A stretch of 10,504 bases of DNA from Solirubrobacterales bacterium (GTDB lineage Bacteria; Actinomycetota; Thermoleophilia; Solirubrobacterales; 70-9). Location: positions 1-10,504 of the forward strand of contig JASLIG010000071.1 in the NCBI GenBank assembly GCA_030152805.1. Reading direction: 5' to 3'. The notes beneath the pieces are model-generated. The model worked only from the letters and a program-made list of their open reading frames with translations, had not been told where the DNA came from and ran no database searches. The position numbers were made by a program, and so were the translations under genes. This document shows, piece after piece, positions 1 through 9,415 of the stretch (position 1 is its first letter; every line of letters begins with the position of its first letter).

Positions 1-2270
1 AGGAGAAACGGCGCCTCTTGATGCGGCTGATCGACGTCTTCCAGTTCGAGCGCTTCATCGAGAAGGCCTACCTGGGCCAGAAGATCTTCACGATCGAGGG
101 CCTCGACGCGGTCGTGCCGATGCTCGACGAGCTGGTCACCCTCGCCCACCGCAGCGGCGCCGAGGAGGTCGTCTTCGGCATGGCCCATCGCGGCCGCCTC
201 GCCGTCCTCGCCCACAACCTCGGCCGCTCGGTCGAGTCGATCCTGGCCGAGTTCGAGGGCTCCAAGCAGATCGACCAGGTCAAGGCCGTGGCCGGGATCC
301 CCCACGGCGGCACCGGCGACGTCAAGTACCACTACGGCCACCAGGGGGTCTACGAGACTCACGAGGGCGAGAAGATCGCCGTCCGCCTCTACCCCAACCC
401 GAGCCACCTCGAGTTCGTCAACCCGGTCGTCGAGGGCGCCACGCGCTTCATCCAGTCCGACTTCGAGGGCGCCACGATCGAGCACAGGCCAAAGTTCGCG
501 GTGCCGGTGCTGCTGCACGGCGACGCCGCCTTCCCCGGCCAGGGAGTCGTCGCCGAGACGCTCAACCTGCAGGCGCTGCGGGGCTACACCACCGGCGGCA
601 CGGTCCACGTCATCCAGAACAACCAGGTGGGCTTCACTACCGACCCCGAGGACGCCCGCTCCACCCCCTACGCGGCCGATATGGCGAAGGGCTTCAACAT
701 CCCGATCGTCCACGTCAACGCCGACGACGTCGAAGCCTGCTCGGCCGCCGTGCGCCTGGCGATGGCCTACCGCGAGCGCTGGGGCCGCGACATCGTCATC
801 GACGTGATCGGCTACCGGCGCTACGGCCACAACGAGACCGACGAGCCCGCCTACACGCAGCCGCAGATCGCCGCCAAGATCAAGGCCCACCCGCCGGTCT
901 CGGAGATCTACGCCGAGCAGCTGGTCGAGGAGGGCGTGCTCAGCCGCGAGGAGATCGACGCGGTGGCGAAACAGCGCCACGACGAGATGTCGGCGGCGCT
1001 GAAAGAGCTGCGCCACAAGATGGAGCTGGGCGAATACGAGGACCCGACCGTGACCACCAGCGCCACCGGCGAGCTCGACCGCAGCGCCAGCCCACCGGTG
1101 CAGACCGCGGTCCCGGCCGAGAAGCTGCGCGAGCTGAACCAGGCGCTGATCGAGGTGCCGGAGAGCTTCACGATCCACCGCAAGCTGCGCAAACCGCTTA
1201 CCAAGCGGCTCGAGACGCTGGAGAACGGCGGCATCGAATTCGGCCACGCCGAGGCGCTCGCCTTCGCCTCGCTGCTGACCGAGGGGGTCCACATCCGCCT
1301 CACCGGCCAGGACACCGAGCGCGGCACCTTCTCCCACCGCCACCTCGTCCTCCACGACGAGAACACCGGCCTCGAGTACTGCCCGATGCAGAACCTGAGC
1401 GAGGCCAGCGCCCCCTTCGAGCTCTACAACAGCCCGCTCTCGGAGATCGCCTGCCTCGGCTTCGAGTACGGCTACTCGGCGGCGACGCCGAACGCGCTGA
1501 TCCTCTGGGAGGCGCAGTACGGCGACTTCGCCAACGCCGGCCAGGTGATCATCGACAGCTTCATCGTCTCCGGTGAGGCCAAGTGGGGCCAGACCAGCCG
1601 GCTCACCCTGCTGCTGCCCCACGGCTACGAGGGCTCCGGCCCGGAGCACTCCAGCGCCCGCATCGAGCGCTTCCTCGCCCTCGGCGCGGAGGGCAACATC
1701 CGCATCGCTTATCCCACCACCGCGGCGCAGTACTTCCACCTGCTGCGCCGCCAGGCCCTGATCCGCAAGCCGCGGCCGCTGGTCGTCTTCACCCCCAAGG
1801 GGCTGCTGCGCCTCGACCGCGCCACGGCGACGCCGGAGCAGCTGACCGACGGTCACTTCCACTTCATCCTCGACGACCCGGAGGCGACCGAGCGGCGCGA
1901 GAAGGTCGAGCGCCTGGTGCTCTGCACCGGCAAGGTCTATCTGGACCTCGACGCGAGCGAACGGCGGGAGAAGGCCGAGAACGTGGCCATCGCCCGTGTC
2001 GAGCTGCTCTACCCCTTCGCCAGAGAGCAGCTCAGCGAGCTGATCGCGAGCTACCCGAACTTGAAGGAGATCGTCTGGGTCCAGGAGGAGCCGCGCAACA
2101 TGGGCGCCTGGAAGGTGATGTCCCGCCGCCTCCCCGACATCCTGCCCGAGGGCGTCGAGCTCGGCTACATCGGCCGCCCGACCCGCGCCAGCACCGGCGA
2201 GGGCTACTCCGGGGCGCACGCGAGAGAGCAGGAACGCATCGTACTCACCGCTCTCTCCCCCGGGGCGTAG
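1..2270 (+). CDS. sucA: 2-oxoglutarate dehydrogenase E1 component, thiamine-diphosphate enzyme (5' end outside window)
   Basis: Decarboxylates 2-oxoglutarate with thiamine diphosphate (ThDP) and passes the succinyl group to the lipoyl E2 in the TCA cycle. The frame is open from base 3; counting from the TTG at base 18, residues read HRGRL (57-61), YPNPSHLEFVNPVVEG (125-140), the ThDP/Mg2+-binding GDAAF (168-172) with NNQVGFTT (201-208), HNETDEP (271-277), and the C-terminal signature VQEEPRNMGAW followed by STGEGYSGAHAREQ. These are diagnostic of SucA/OdhA/Kgd rather than pyruvate dehydrogenase E1. Family members are about 900 residues, or about 1,230 in the actinobacterial Kgd form with a fused E2-like domain, so the N-terminal part lies left of the window and the fused form cannot be tested. 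The codons before base 18 (EKRRLL) continue the conserved E1 helix leading to GQKIFTIEG, so the real start is upstream. It ends in TAG and is followed after 21 bp by the HNH gene on the same strand. Confidence 0.96.
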   Translation, partial: EKRRLLMRLIDVFQFERFIEKAYLGQKIFTIEGLDAVVPMLDELVTLAHRSGAEEVVFGMAHRGRLAVLAHNLGRSVESILAEFEGSKQIDQVKAVAGIPHGGTGDVKYHYGHQGVYETHEGEKIAVRLYPNPSHLEFVNPVVEGATRFIQSDFEGATIEHRPKFAVPVLLHGDAAFPGQGVVAETLNLQALRGYTTGGTVHVIQNNQVGFTTDPEDARSTPYAADMAKGFNIPIVHVNADDVEACSAAVRLAMAYRERWGRDIVIDVIGYRRYGHNETDEPAYTQPQIAAKIKAHPPVSEIYAEQLVEEGVLSREEIDAVAKQRHDEMSAALKELRHKMELGEYEDPTVTTSATGELDRSASPPVQTAVPAEKLRELNQALIEVPESFTIHRKLRKPLTKRLETLENGGIEFGHAEALAFASLLTEGVHIRLTGQDTERGTFSHRHLVLHDENTGLEYCPMQNLSEASAPFELYNSPLSEIACLGFEYGYSAATPNALILWEAQYGDFANAGQVIIDSFIVSGEAKWGQTSRLTLLLPHGYEGSGPEHSSARIERFLALGAEGNIRIAYPTTAAQYFHLLRRQALIRKPRPLVVFTPKGLLRLDRATATPEQLTDGHFHFILDDPEATERREKVERLVLCTGKVYLDLDASERREKAENVAIARVELLYPFAREQLSELIASYPNLKEIVWVQEEPRNMGAWKVMSRRLPDILPEGVELGYIGRPTRASTGEGYSGAHAREQERIVLTALSPGA

Positions 2271-2291
2271 TACGCCCAGGCCGCACACGCG

Positions 2292-3275
2292 ATGGCGCGT
2301 CGGAAGCCCTACACCAAGGTCGAAAAGCACGGTCAGGATCGCCCCGCCCGGGTGAAGCGCAAGGGCGATGTCGTCTACCGGCGCTTCGAATGCATGAACC
2401 CGGAGTGCACCCAGACCCTCGTGGTCCCCGAGAAGGAGTGCACGGGCGAATTCAGCATCGAGTGCCCGGCCTGCGCATACGTCCACTCCCCCGGCGGCTA
2501 TCTGCACCCCTTCGACTACAGGCTGATGGACCTCCACACCGGGGACGTGATCAACGAGGGGCCCTTCAAGCCAGCGCACGAGGTGTACGTCGGCCGCGCG
2601 GAACGGGTCAAGTACTGCCTCAACTGCTACACGATGCAACCGCTCGACAACTTCGACGTGCACACCCCCCGGCCCAACTCGAAACGCCAGGGCGAGTGCC
2701 GCATGTGCAAGAAGCTCTACAACGCCTTCAAGAACGAATCGCGGATCGCGGAGCAGCACCACGAAGCCGCGGAGAACCGGCGGCTCCTCTCGACCCTGAG
2801 CGGCGAGACGGCCGTCACGTCAGTAGCGAAGCTCCTCGACGAATTCGACCACAGCTGCTTCAACTGCGGGCGGTCGCTGAAGGACGAGGAGGGCGGGACC
2901 AGCGGCTATCACCTCGACCACACCCTGCCGGTGCTGTGGCTGTGGCCGCTCAACCGTGGCCCCACCATCCTCTGCGGGGAGTGCAACGGGCGGAAGAGCG
3001 GTCACTGGCCGTCGGCGTTCTACCTCGACCGCGCCAAGCTCCAGCGGCTCTCGGCGCTGACCGGCATCCCCTTCAAGGAGCTGAACGGCGAGCCCACCTT
3101 CAATCCGCTCGCGATCGAACGGCTGCATGACGAGGCCGACGAAATCATCCAGCGGTGGGTCCCCTACCCGGAGAAGCTGAAGGGCCTGCGCAACCGCATC
3201 CTCGAGGCCACCGGAGAGGACGTCTTCCGCGACGCCCGGCCGGAGTCGCTGCGGGCGATCGAACTCGAGCTCTAG
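2292..3275 (+). CDS. HNH endonuclease with N-terminal zinc ribbons (candidate restriction enzyme)
   Basis: A 327-residue protein of Cys-rich modules ending in an HNH nuclease domain. Residues 34-61 hold C34, C39, C58 and C61, a likely zinc ribbon. Residues 109-139 hold CLNC (109-112) and GECRMCKKLYN (134-144), the CxxC...CxxC ribbon often attached to phage and bacterial HNH enzymes. The HNH core spans about 189-236: CFNC, then HLDHTLP (207-213, catalytic DH at 209-210), LN (220-221), LCGECNGRKSG (227-237). The order CxxC-DH-LN-CxxCNxxK fits PF01844-type HNH domains with all main residues present. A helical tail of about 90 residues follows. The ATG lies 21 bp after the sucA stop with no good Shine-Dalgarno, so it may depend on sucA read-through. 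It converges on a double-domain DNA methyltransferase, which favours a restriction role; that role is inferred. A homing-type or repair nuclease is the alternative. Confidence 0.82.
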   Translation: MARRKPYTKVEKHGQDRPARVKRKGDVVYRRFECMNPECTQTLVVPEKECTGEFSIECPACAYVHSPGGYLHPFDYRLMDLHTGDVINEGPFKPAHEVYVGRAERVKYCLNCYTMQPLDNFDVHTPRPNSKRQGECRMCKKLYNAFKNESRIAEQHHEAAENRRLLSTLSGETAVTSVAKLLDEFDHSCFNCGRSLKDEEGGTSGYHLDHTLPVLWLWPLNRGPTILCGECNGRKSGHWPSAFYLDRAKLQRLSALTGIPFKELNGEPTFNPLAIERLHDEADEIIQRWVPYPEKLKGLRNRILEATGEDVFRDARPESLRAIELEL

Positions 3276-3292
3276 ATGATTCGATTTCTACG

Positions 3293-3322
3293 CCCAACCC
3301 GTCAATACCAGGCGGGATTGGG
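3293..3322 (+). terminator. Terminator-like hairpin after the HNH gene
   Basis: Starting 17 bases after the HNH stop, CCCAACCCG (3293-3301) pairs with CGGGATTGGG (3313-3322) across an 11-base loop with one bulged base. There is no clear T tract, so intrinsic termination is plausible but not assured. It abuts the larger inverted-repeat element that begins at 3324. Confidence 0.45.
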
Positions 3323-3323
3323 T

Positions 3324-3474
3324 GGGATGGCGGGTGCGCCTCTGCGGGAATTGATGTCGCACGCGCCCTACGGGCGCTCAGCGACAATTTGAGAGCGCGG
3401 CTGCGCCGCGCCCAGAAGCACGAGTGCAGCGGCCGCCTGCGGCGACATTCCCGCAGAGGCGCACCCGCCATCCC
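3324..3474. repeat. 151-bp palindromic element: 28-bp inverted repeats enclosing nested hairpins
   Basis: Bases 3324-3351 are the exact reverse complement of 3447-3474 (28 of 28). After a 2-4 base bulge the stem continues with ATGTCGC (3354-3360) against GCGACAT (3442-3448, sharing its last two bases with the outer arm). Inside are at least three compact hairpins: GCGCCC/GGGCGC (3363-3368 with 3372-3377, loop TAC, which can also be read as a UNCG-type tetraloop), GCGCGGC/GCCGCGC (3395-3401 with 3405-3411, loop TGC), and GCCG/CGGC (3432-3435 with 3440-3443). Both strands would fold into a long stem closing a multi-branched head. It sits between two convergent genes, so it could serve both as a terminator, but its size and nesting resemble a REP/BIME- or MITE-like mobile repeat. 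No protein-coding content is credible here. Whether other copies exist in the genome cannot be seen from one window. Confidence 0.8.
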
Positions 3475-3622
3475 TCAAAGCCACCCGAGCTTCGAGGTCG
3501 CATCTCGAAGCACCTTGCCCCGGCCTCGGAGTCTTCTCGCAAGCTTGTGAACCCTGAGGCCGCCCGCATAGTCGAACCGTGCTGGCGACCGCCCAGGAGC
3601 CGGGGAACGTGAGATCGATCGG
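3475..3622. other. Rest of the convergent spacer, one hairpin, no gene
   Basis: Between the palindromic element and the methyltransferase stop there is no plausible gene. A perfect 8-bp hairpin, GCTTCGAG (3489-3496) with CTCGAAGC (3504-3511) and a 7-base loop, stands alone. It could contribute to termination of the minus-strand methyltransferase transcript. The remaining bases to 3622 show nothing I can assign. Confidence 0.5.
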
Positions 3623-5977
3623 CTAACGCGCGCGCAGGAGGAGGAACTGGTGGGCCCGGGTCACACCCTGCGAGGAGATGCCGTGCGTCTGGCAGGAGGT
3701 CACGTCCTCTTCGAAGCACCCCTCGCAGCTGAACCAGGGGTCGCCGAGCCTGGCCAGCTCGCTGGCCATGTCGAACTTCGAGCTTTTCCCCAGGTGCCAT
3801 ATCGCCAGGCCATCGGGGCGGAGGGTGTCGTGCACCGAGGCGAGCACCCGTTCGTAGATCGTGAAGTCGCGGGACTGCTGGTACTCGATGAAGCGCTCCC
3901 GTTCGCGATCGAACCGCTCGGGCTGCCAGCCGCAGAACCAGAGACGCATCCAGTTGGTCACGTGGAACCGGGTCGAACCGAAGAAGGGCGGGGAGGTGAT
4001 GACCACGTCGGCGACGCCGTCGGGCCGGCCCAGCGAGATCACATCGCGATTCGTGGACCGGCCGGCGGTCCAGTCCTCGCCGAGATCCGCGTCGAGCAGG
4101 CGCTCGACCTTGTCGGTGAGGCGCGGCCGCAGCGGCCGGTACTCGGAGGGCCCGGTCGGGGCGAAGGGGGTGATCGGGTGGGACCTGCGGCTGAGGGCGT
4201 ACGGCCTGTTGCCGTGGAGGACGTGAGCGGCCGCGGCCCAGAGGAGGCTGACGCTGGCATCGACCTTCGTCTCCAGGAACCACGAGCGTGCCGCGACGAT
4301 CTCGGCCAGGGTGCGGCGGTTGAAGTATTCGCCCAGCGCGCCGTTCATTCCCCAGCGGGAGACGGCTCGGGTGTCCGCCCCGGCTGCCCGCGAATCGACC
4401 CACTCGAGCAGCTCCCCGAGCCGGCGGTGGACCGTCGCGTCCCTCGGTCGCACGGTCTTGGCCGCGGTCAACCGGTTGGCGAGCGGGTTGATGTCGTTGC
4501 CCCAGCCGAGGCGGCCCTGCAGGCACGCCTCGAGCGGGATCGTGCCGGCCCCCGAAAACGGGTCGAGGACCGTATCTCCCGGCAGCGAGAATTCCCGCAC
4601 GAGGAAGTGCGCGATGCTCGGCTTCAGCTTCGCCTGGTAGGAGCACATCGAGTGCCAGGGATGGCCCCAGTTCCTGGCCGCGTACGGGCGCTGGCCGAAC
4701 GGCCGGCGGTGGACCAGCCGGTCCAGGCGCCGAGCCGCCGAATCGCCGCTGCGGGCGCGGCTGCGGGGCCGCGGCGTTCGAAAGACCAGCAGGCGCTGCA
4801 CCAGCGGCGTTCCGTCGCGCGAGCGGCGATCGCGGAGCTTGACCGAGTCGACCAAGTCCAGGCCCCTTTCCCGGGCGACGTCGGTGAGGATCTCGTCGGT
4901 CGGCACGTGCACGCCGGCGAACTTCGAGTCGCCGATGTCGAGGTAGACCAGCCCGCCCGGGCGCAGCCGCATGCTCGTCGCGCCGAGCACGGCCGACATG
5001 TCGGAGAAGTACGCGGCGACCATCGAGGGGATCCGAGCGTCGTAGGCGGACTCCCCGAGCTCCGCGAGCACCCGGCCGAGTCGCCGGATCGGCAGGGGAG
5101 CGCCGCCGGCGCCGAGGCGAACGTTGTTGATCCCCGCGGTGACGGCCCGGCTGCGCAGGCTCCTCATGTCGTCCGGGCTCGAAATCAGGTCGAGGACCCA
5201 CATCTCGAGCTTGGTGTTGCGAACGTAGTTGGTCCCGTTCAAATAAGGAGGAGAAGTCACACATAGGTCGTGAATCGGATCGCCGATCGCGGGATCGAGC
5301 CGGGCATCGACGCCGACCGTCCCCATCCGTCCGGTACCCGCCTCCTGTGCGCCGATGTCCTCGACCATGAGCTCCAGCGTGGCCCGGAACCGAGGCATGA
5401 CCGTCTTGCCCTGACCGTTCGTCTCGTTCGCCCTGCGCCGGCGCAGGTCCGTCCGCCTGATCATGTTCGACGAGTCGACCAGCACCCTGGCCAGGGCAAG
5501 GCGGGCGAGGTCCCCGTCCAGGGGCGACTCCGCCTCGGCCTCGATCGCGGCCTTGATGCGGGTGATGTCTGCCAGCGCCACCTGCTCGAAGTAGTCGGCG
5601 TCCGCGAACAGCCCGTTGAGCTGGCGTGCCTTCGGGCGCGAGGATTCCGCCACGTCGACGAGCCGGGCGATCCTGGCCTCCAGCTCCCCGGCCGGCACCT
5701 GGCCGAGGCGGGCGGCGACGACCGTCTTCACCCGGGTGACGAAGCGCAGGAAGGGGTTGACCTCGGCACCCGCGGCGTCCACCCCCGCGGCCAGGGCGAC
5801 CACGGCGGTCGTGCCGGAGCCCAAGAAGGGGTCGTAGATCGAGCTGGGCCCGTCTCGCTCGATCACGCTGCGCGGGAGCTCGTCGGAGAAGCCCTCGATC
5901 CAGGGGAACCAGCGATGGACCGGCTCGGCCCTCGCGTCCCGAAACGTTCCTGCTCCCTTGGGGAAGGCTACGGCCAT
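3623..5977 (-). CDS. Two-domain DNA methyltransferase, SPPY/SPPF amino-methyltransferase type
   Basis: A 784-residue protein that reads as two AdoMet-dependent methyltransferase halves. The N-terminal half has motif I DPFLGSGTT (49-57), an acidic follow-up AEVNPF (71-76), and catalytic motif IV TSPPY (241-245). After an Arg-rich linker (about 400-435), the C-terminal half has CSYQAKLKPSIAHFLVREF (445-463), motif I DPFSGAGT (472-479), NDINPLANR (494-502) and a second motif IV TSPPF (661-665). SPPY/SPPF is typical of N4-cytosine methyltransferases such as M.PvuII and M.BamHI, although N6-adenine activity cannot be excluded. DPFSGAGTIPLEA also resembles the UPF0020/TRM11-like and COG1743 families, so RNA methylation is a weaker alternative. 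Neither half lacks its main motifs. The ATG at 5977 has only a weak purine stretch (GAAGAG) three bases before it. It faces the HNH gene across a palindromic spacer, the basis for proposing a restriction-modification pair. Confidence 0.85.
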   Translation of the reverse strand: MAVAFPKGAGTFRDARAEPVHRWFPWIEGFSDELPRSVIERDGPSSIYDPFLGSGTTAVVALAAGVDAAGAEVNPFLRFVTRVKTVVAARLGQVPAGELEARIARLVDVAESSRPKARQLNGLFADADYFEQVALADITRIKAAIEAEAESPLDGDLARLALARVLVDSSNMIRRTDLRRRRANETNGQGKTVMPRFRATLELMVEDIGAQEAGTGRMGTVGVDARLDPAIGDPIHDLCVTSPPYLNGTNYVRNTKLEMWVLDLISSPDDMRSLRSRAVTAGINNVRLGAGGAPLPIRRLGRVLAELGESAYDARIPSMVAAYFSDMSAVLGATSMRLRPGGLVYLDIGDSKFAGVHVPTDEILTDVARERGLDLVDSVKLRDRRSRDGTPLVQRLLVFRTPRPRSRARSGDSAARRLDRLVHRRPFGQRPYAARNWGHPWHSMCSYQAKLKPSIAHFLVREFSLPGDTVLDPFSGAGTIPLEACLQGRLGWGNDINPLANRLTAAKTVRPRDATVHRRLGELLEWVDSRAAGADTRAVSRWGMNGALGEYFNRRTLAEIVAARSWFLETKVDASVSLLWAAAAHVLHGNRPYALSRRSHPITPFAPTGPSEYRPLRPRLTDKVERLLDADLGEDWTAGRSTNRDVISLGRPDGVADVVITSPPFFGSTRFHVTNWMRLWFCGWQPERFDRERERFIEYQQSRDFTIYERVLASVHDTLRPDGLAIWHLGKSSKFDMASELARLGDPWFSCEGCFEEDVTSCQTHGISSQGVTRAHQFLLLRAR

Positions 5978-6048
5978 CGACTCTTCATTCGATCAGACCT
6001 CGCGGATGTCGAGCGCGGGCTATTCGCGGGCTCCCCCGGCTGGCTATC
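5978..6048. promoter_or_regulatory. Divergent intergenic region between methyltransferase and DUF3817 genes
   Basis: Only 71 bp separate the two divergent starts, so promoters for both must lie here or overlap the coding ends. I see no consensus -35/-10 pair. TATTCG at 6021-6026 is the best A/T-rich hexamer on the + strand and is weak. No strong Shine-Dalgarno precedes either gene, so leaderless transcripts are possible. Confidence 0.35.
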
Positions 6049-6396
6049 GTGGCTTCCGTGAGCGCGCTTCCCAAGCCAACGCCCGGGCCGATGTTCACCT
6101 GGGTCAAGTGGGTCTCCTGGATCGAGCTGGGGATCTTCGCCCTGCTGATCCTCTTCTGGCTGGCGCCGGGGTTCGACACCGAGACGATGGTGTTCGGTTG
6201 GGCGCACGGCCTCGGGTTCGTGGCGCTGTGCATCCTGATCTGGGTCACCTGCGGCAAGCGGCAGGCCCCCTACACGCTGCTGGCGGCGACGCTGACGCCG
6301 GTAGGCCCGGTCGGCAGCGTGATCGGGATCGAGCTGATCGAGCGGCGCGGCTGGGGCGTTGCGGATTCACCGCAAAGAGTCGCGGATTCACCGTAG
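6049..6396 (+). CDS. DUF3817 family small integral membrane protein
   Basis: A 115-residue protein with three hydrophobic helices at about 17-39, 47-68 and 74-95, and the HG motif in WAHGLGF (51-57) typical of DUF3817. Family members are short actinobacterial and related membrane proteins of unknown function; some occur fused to or beside transporters. The C-terminus after IELIERRGWG (93-103) is an unusual tail in which VADSP occurs twice seven residues apart, reflecting a DNA direct repeat. Two GTG codons could start it, at 6049 and 6058. The second gives a protein beginning at SALPKPTPGP and is equally likely. Neither has a clear Shine-Dalgarno. It is divergent from the methyltransferase and followed by a candidate RNA gene. 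Confidence 0.82.
   Translation: MASVSALPKPTPGPMFTWVKWVSWIELGIFALLILFWLAPGFDTETMVFGWAHGLGFVALCILIWVTCGKRQAPYTLLAATLTPVGPVGSVIGIELIERRGWGVADSPQRVADSP
6359..6393 (+). repeat. 12-bp direct repeat with a small hairpin at the DUF3817 3' end
   Basis: GCGGATTCACCG occurs at 6361-6372 and again at 6382-6393, 21 bp apart start to start, so it keeps frame and duplicates VADSP at the protein terminus. The first copy also forms a perfect hairpin, TTGCGG (6359-6364) with CCGCAA (6370-6375) around ATTCA. A recent slippage duplication, or a decayed terminator, would both explain it. Confidence 0.6.
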
Positions 6397-6412
6397 ACCC
6401 GCTCAGGAAGCC

Positions 6413-6441
6413 TTGACCTGAGGGGGCGGACGCGGTATAGC
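6413..6441 (+). promoter_or_regulatory. Sigma-70-type promoter with no coding gene behind it
   Basis: TTGACC (6413-6418) and TATAGC (6436-6441) are separated by exactly 17 bp, the best housekeeping-type promoter match in the window. A transcript would start near 6448. No reading frame with a ribosome binding site follows before the convergent acnA gene, so its product is expected to be an untranslated RNA. Confidence 0.65.
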
Positions 6442-6447
6442 TAGACC

Positions 6448-6585
6448 TTGACTGTTCCTCTGAGCAGTCCCGTTTAGGGGAACGGCCGCGTCGGCATCCC
6501 TCCCTGGCTACCGACGCGCAGGTGCAGTGAGGGTCGCGCGGACCCCCCTGCCTCCCGCGGCCCCGCTGCGCCGCCTTGCCAGTTC
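6448..6585 (+). ncRNA. Candidate structured small RNA, family not recognised
   Basis: Directly after the promoter at 6413-6441 come consecutive stem-loops: GACTG/CAGTC (6450-6454 with 6465-6469); CCGTT/AACGG (6470-6474 with 6481-6485); CGCGTCGG/CCGACGCG (6487-6494 with 6511-6518) enclosing a 16-base loop containing CCCTCCC; a two-part stem AGG(T)GCAG/CTGCCT plus GGGTC/GACCC (6520-6527, 6531-6535, 6541-6545, 6548-6553); and a weaker GCGGC/GCCGC (6557-6561 with 6570-6574) followed by CTTGCCAGTTCTT, a poor terminator. I see no match to tmRNA, RNase P RNA, SRP RNA or tRNA. The C-rich loop could pair with Shine-Dalgarno sequences, recalling the C-loop 6C/B11 actinobacterial RNAs, but I do not claim membership. 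Alternatively the hairpins are only the acnA terminator read in reverse. The 3' end is a guess. Confidence 0.45.
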
Positions 6586-9396
<2,811 letters not shown>

Positions 9397-9415
9397 ACCT
9401 CCATCCTAGGGAGGT
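9397..9415 (-). promoter_or_regulatory. Hairpin sequestering the acnA Shine-Dalgarno
   Basis: On the minus strand the 19 bases between the dehydrogenase stop and the acnA GTG read ACCTCC, then CTAGGAT, then GGAGGT. The two hexamers are perfect complements, and the second is the acnA ribosome binding site. A ribosome ending at the upstream TAG would cover ACCTCC and free the site, so coupling of acnA translation to the upstream gene is a reasonable inference. The CCTAGG palindrome lies inside. Confidence 0.55.

Noticed and set aside
1..23. AGGAG at 1-5 followed by TTG (18) and ATG (21), looking like a ribosome binding site and start for the sucA reading frame
   Set aside because: The spacing of 12-15 bases is long, and the codons before base 18 continue the conserved E1 helix, so this is internal to the gene.
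1583..3130. 515-codon open frame across the end of sucA and the HNH gene
   Set aside because: Its product is an Arg/Pro/Ala-rich string with no recognisable motif and it overlaps two genes with clear family motifs; it is a GC-bias artefact.
3145..3471. 108-codon minus-strand frame (beginning MAGAPLRECRRRR) over the HNH end and the palindrome
   Set aside because: Entirely composed of the antisense of HNH codons and the inverted-repeat element; basic low-complexity product. It may be annotated as a hypothetical protein elsewhere because the repeat itself may recur.
3324..3474. Retron-type msr/msd RNA, suggested by long inverted repeats with inner hairpins
   Set aside because: No reverse transcriptase gene is present nearby, and the arms bound the whole structure rather than flanking separate msr and msd parts.
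3378..5264. 628-codon minus-strand open frame overlapping the methyltransferase
   Set aside because: Arg/Pro/Gly-rich low-complexity product out of frame with the motif-bearing methyltransferase, running on into the palindromic spacer.
3650..5266. 538-codon plus-strand frame opposite the methyltransferase
   Set aside because: Antisense shadow with no domain signal; the other strand has catalytic motifs in the right order.
6448..6585. Known housekeeping RNA (tmRNA, RNase P, SRP RNA or tRNA) in the gene-free stretch
   Set aside because: None of the hallmark sequences (tmRNA acceptor ends, RNase P GAGGAAAGTCC, SRP GGAA-loop domain IV, tRNA T-arm) is visible.
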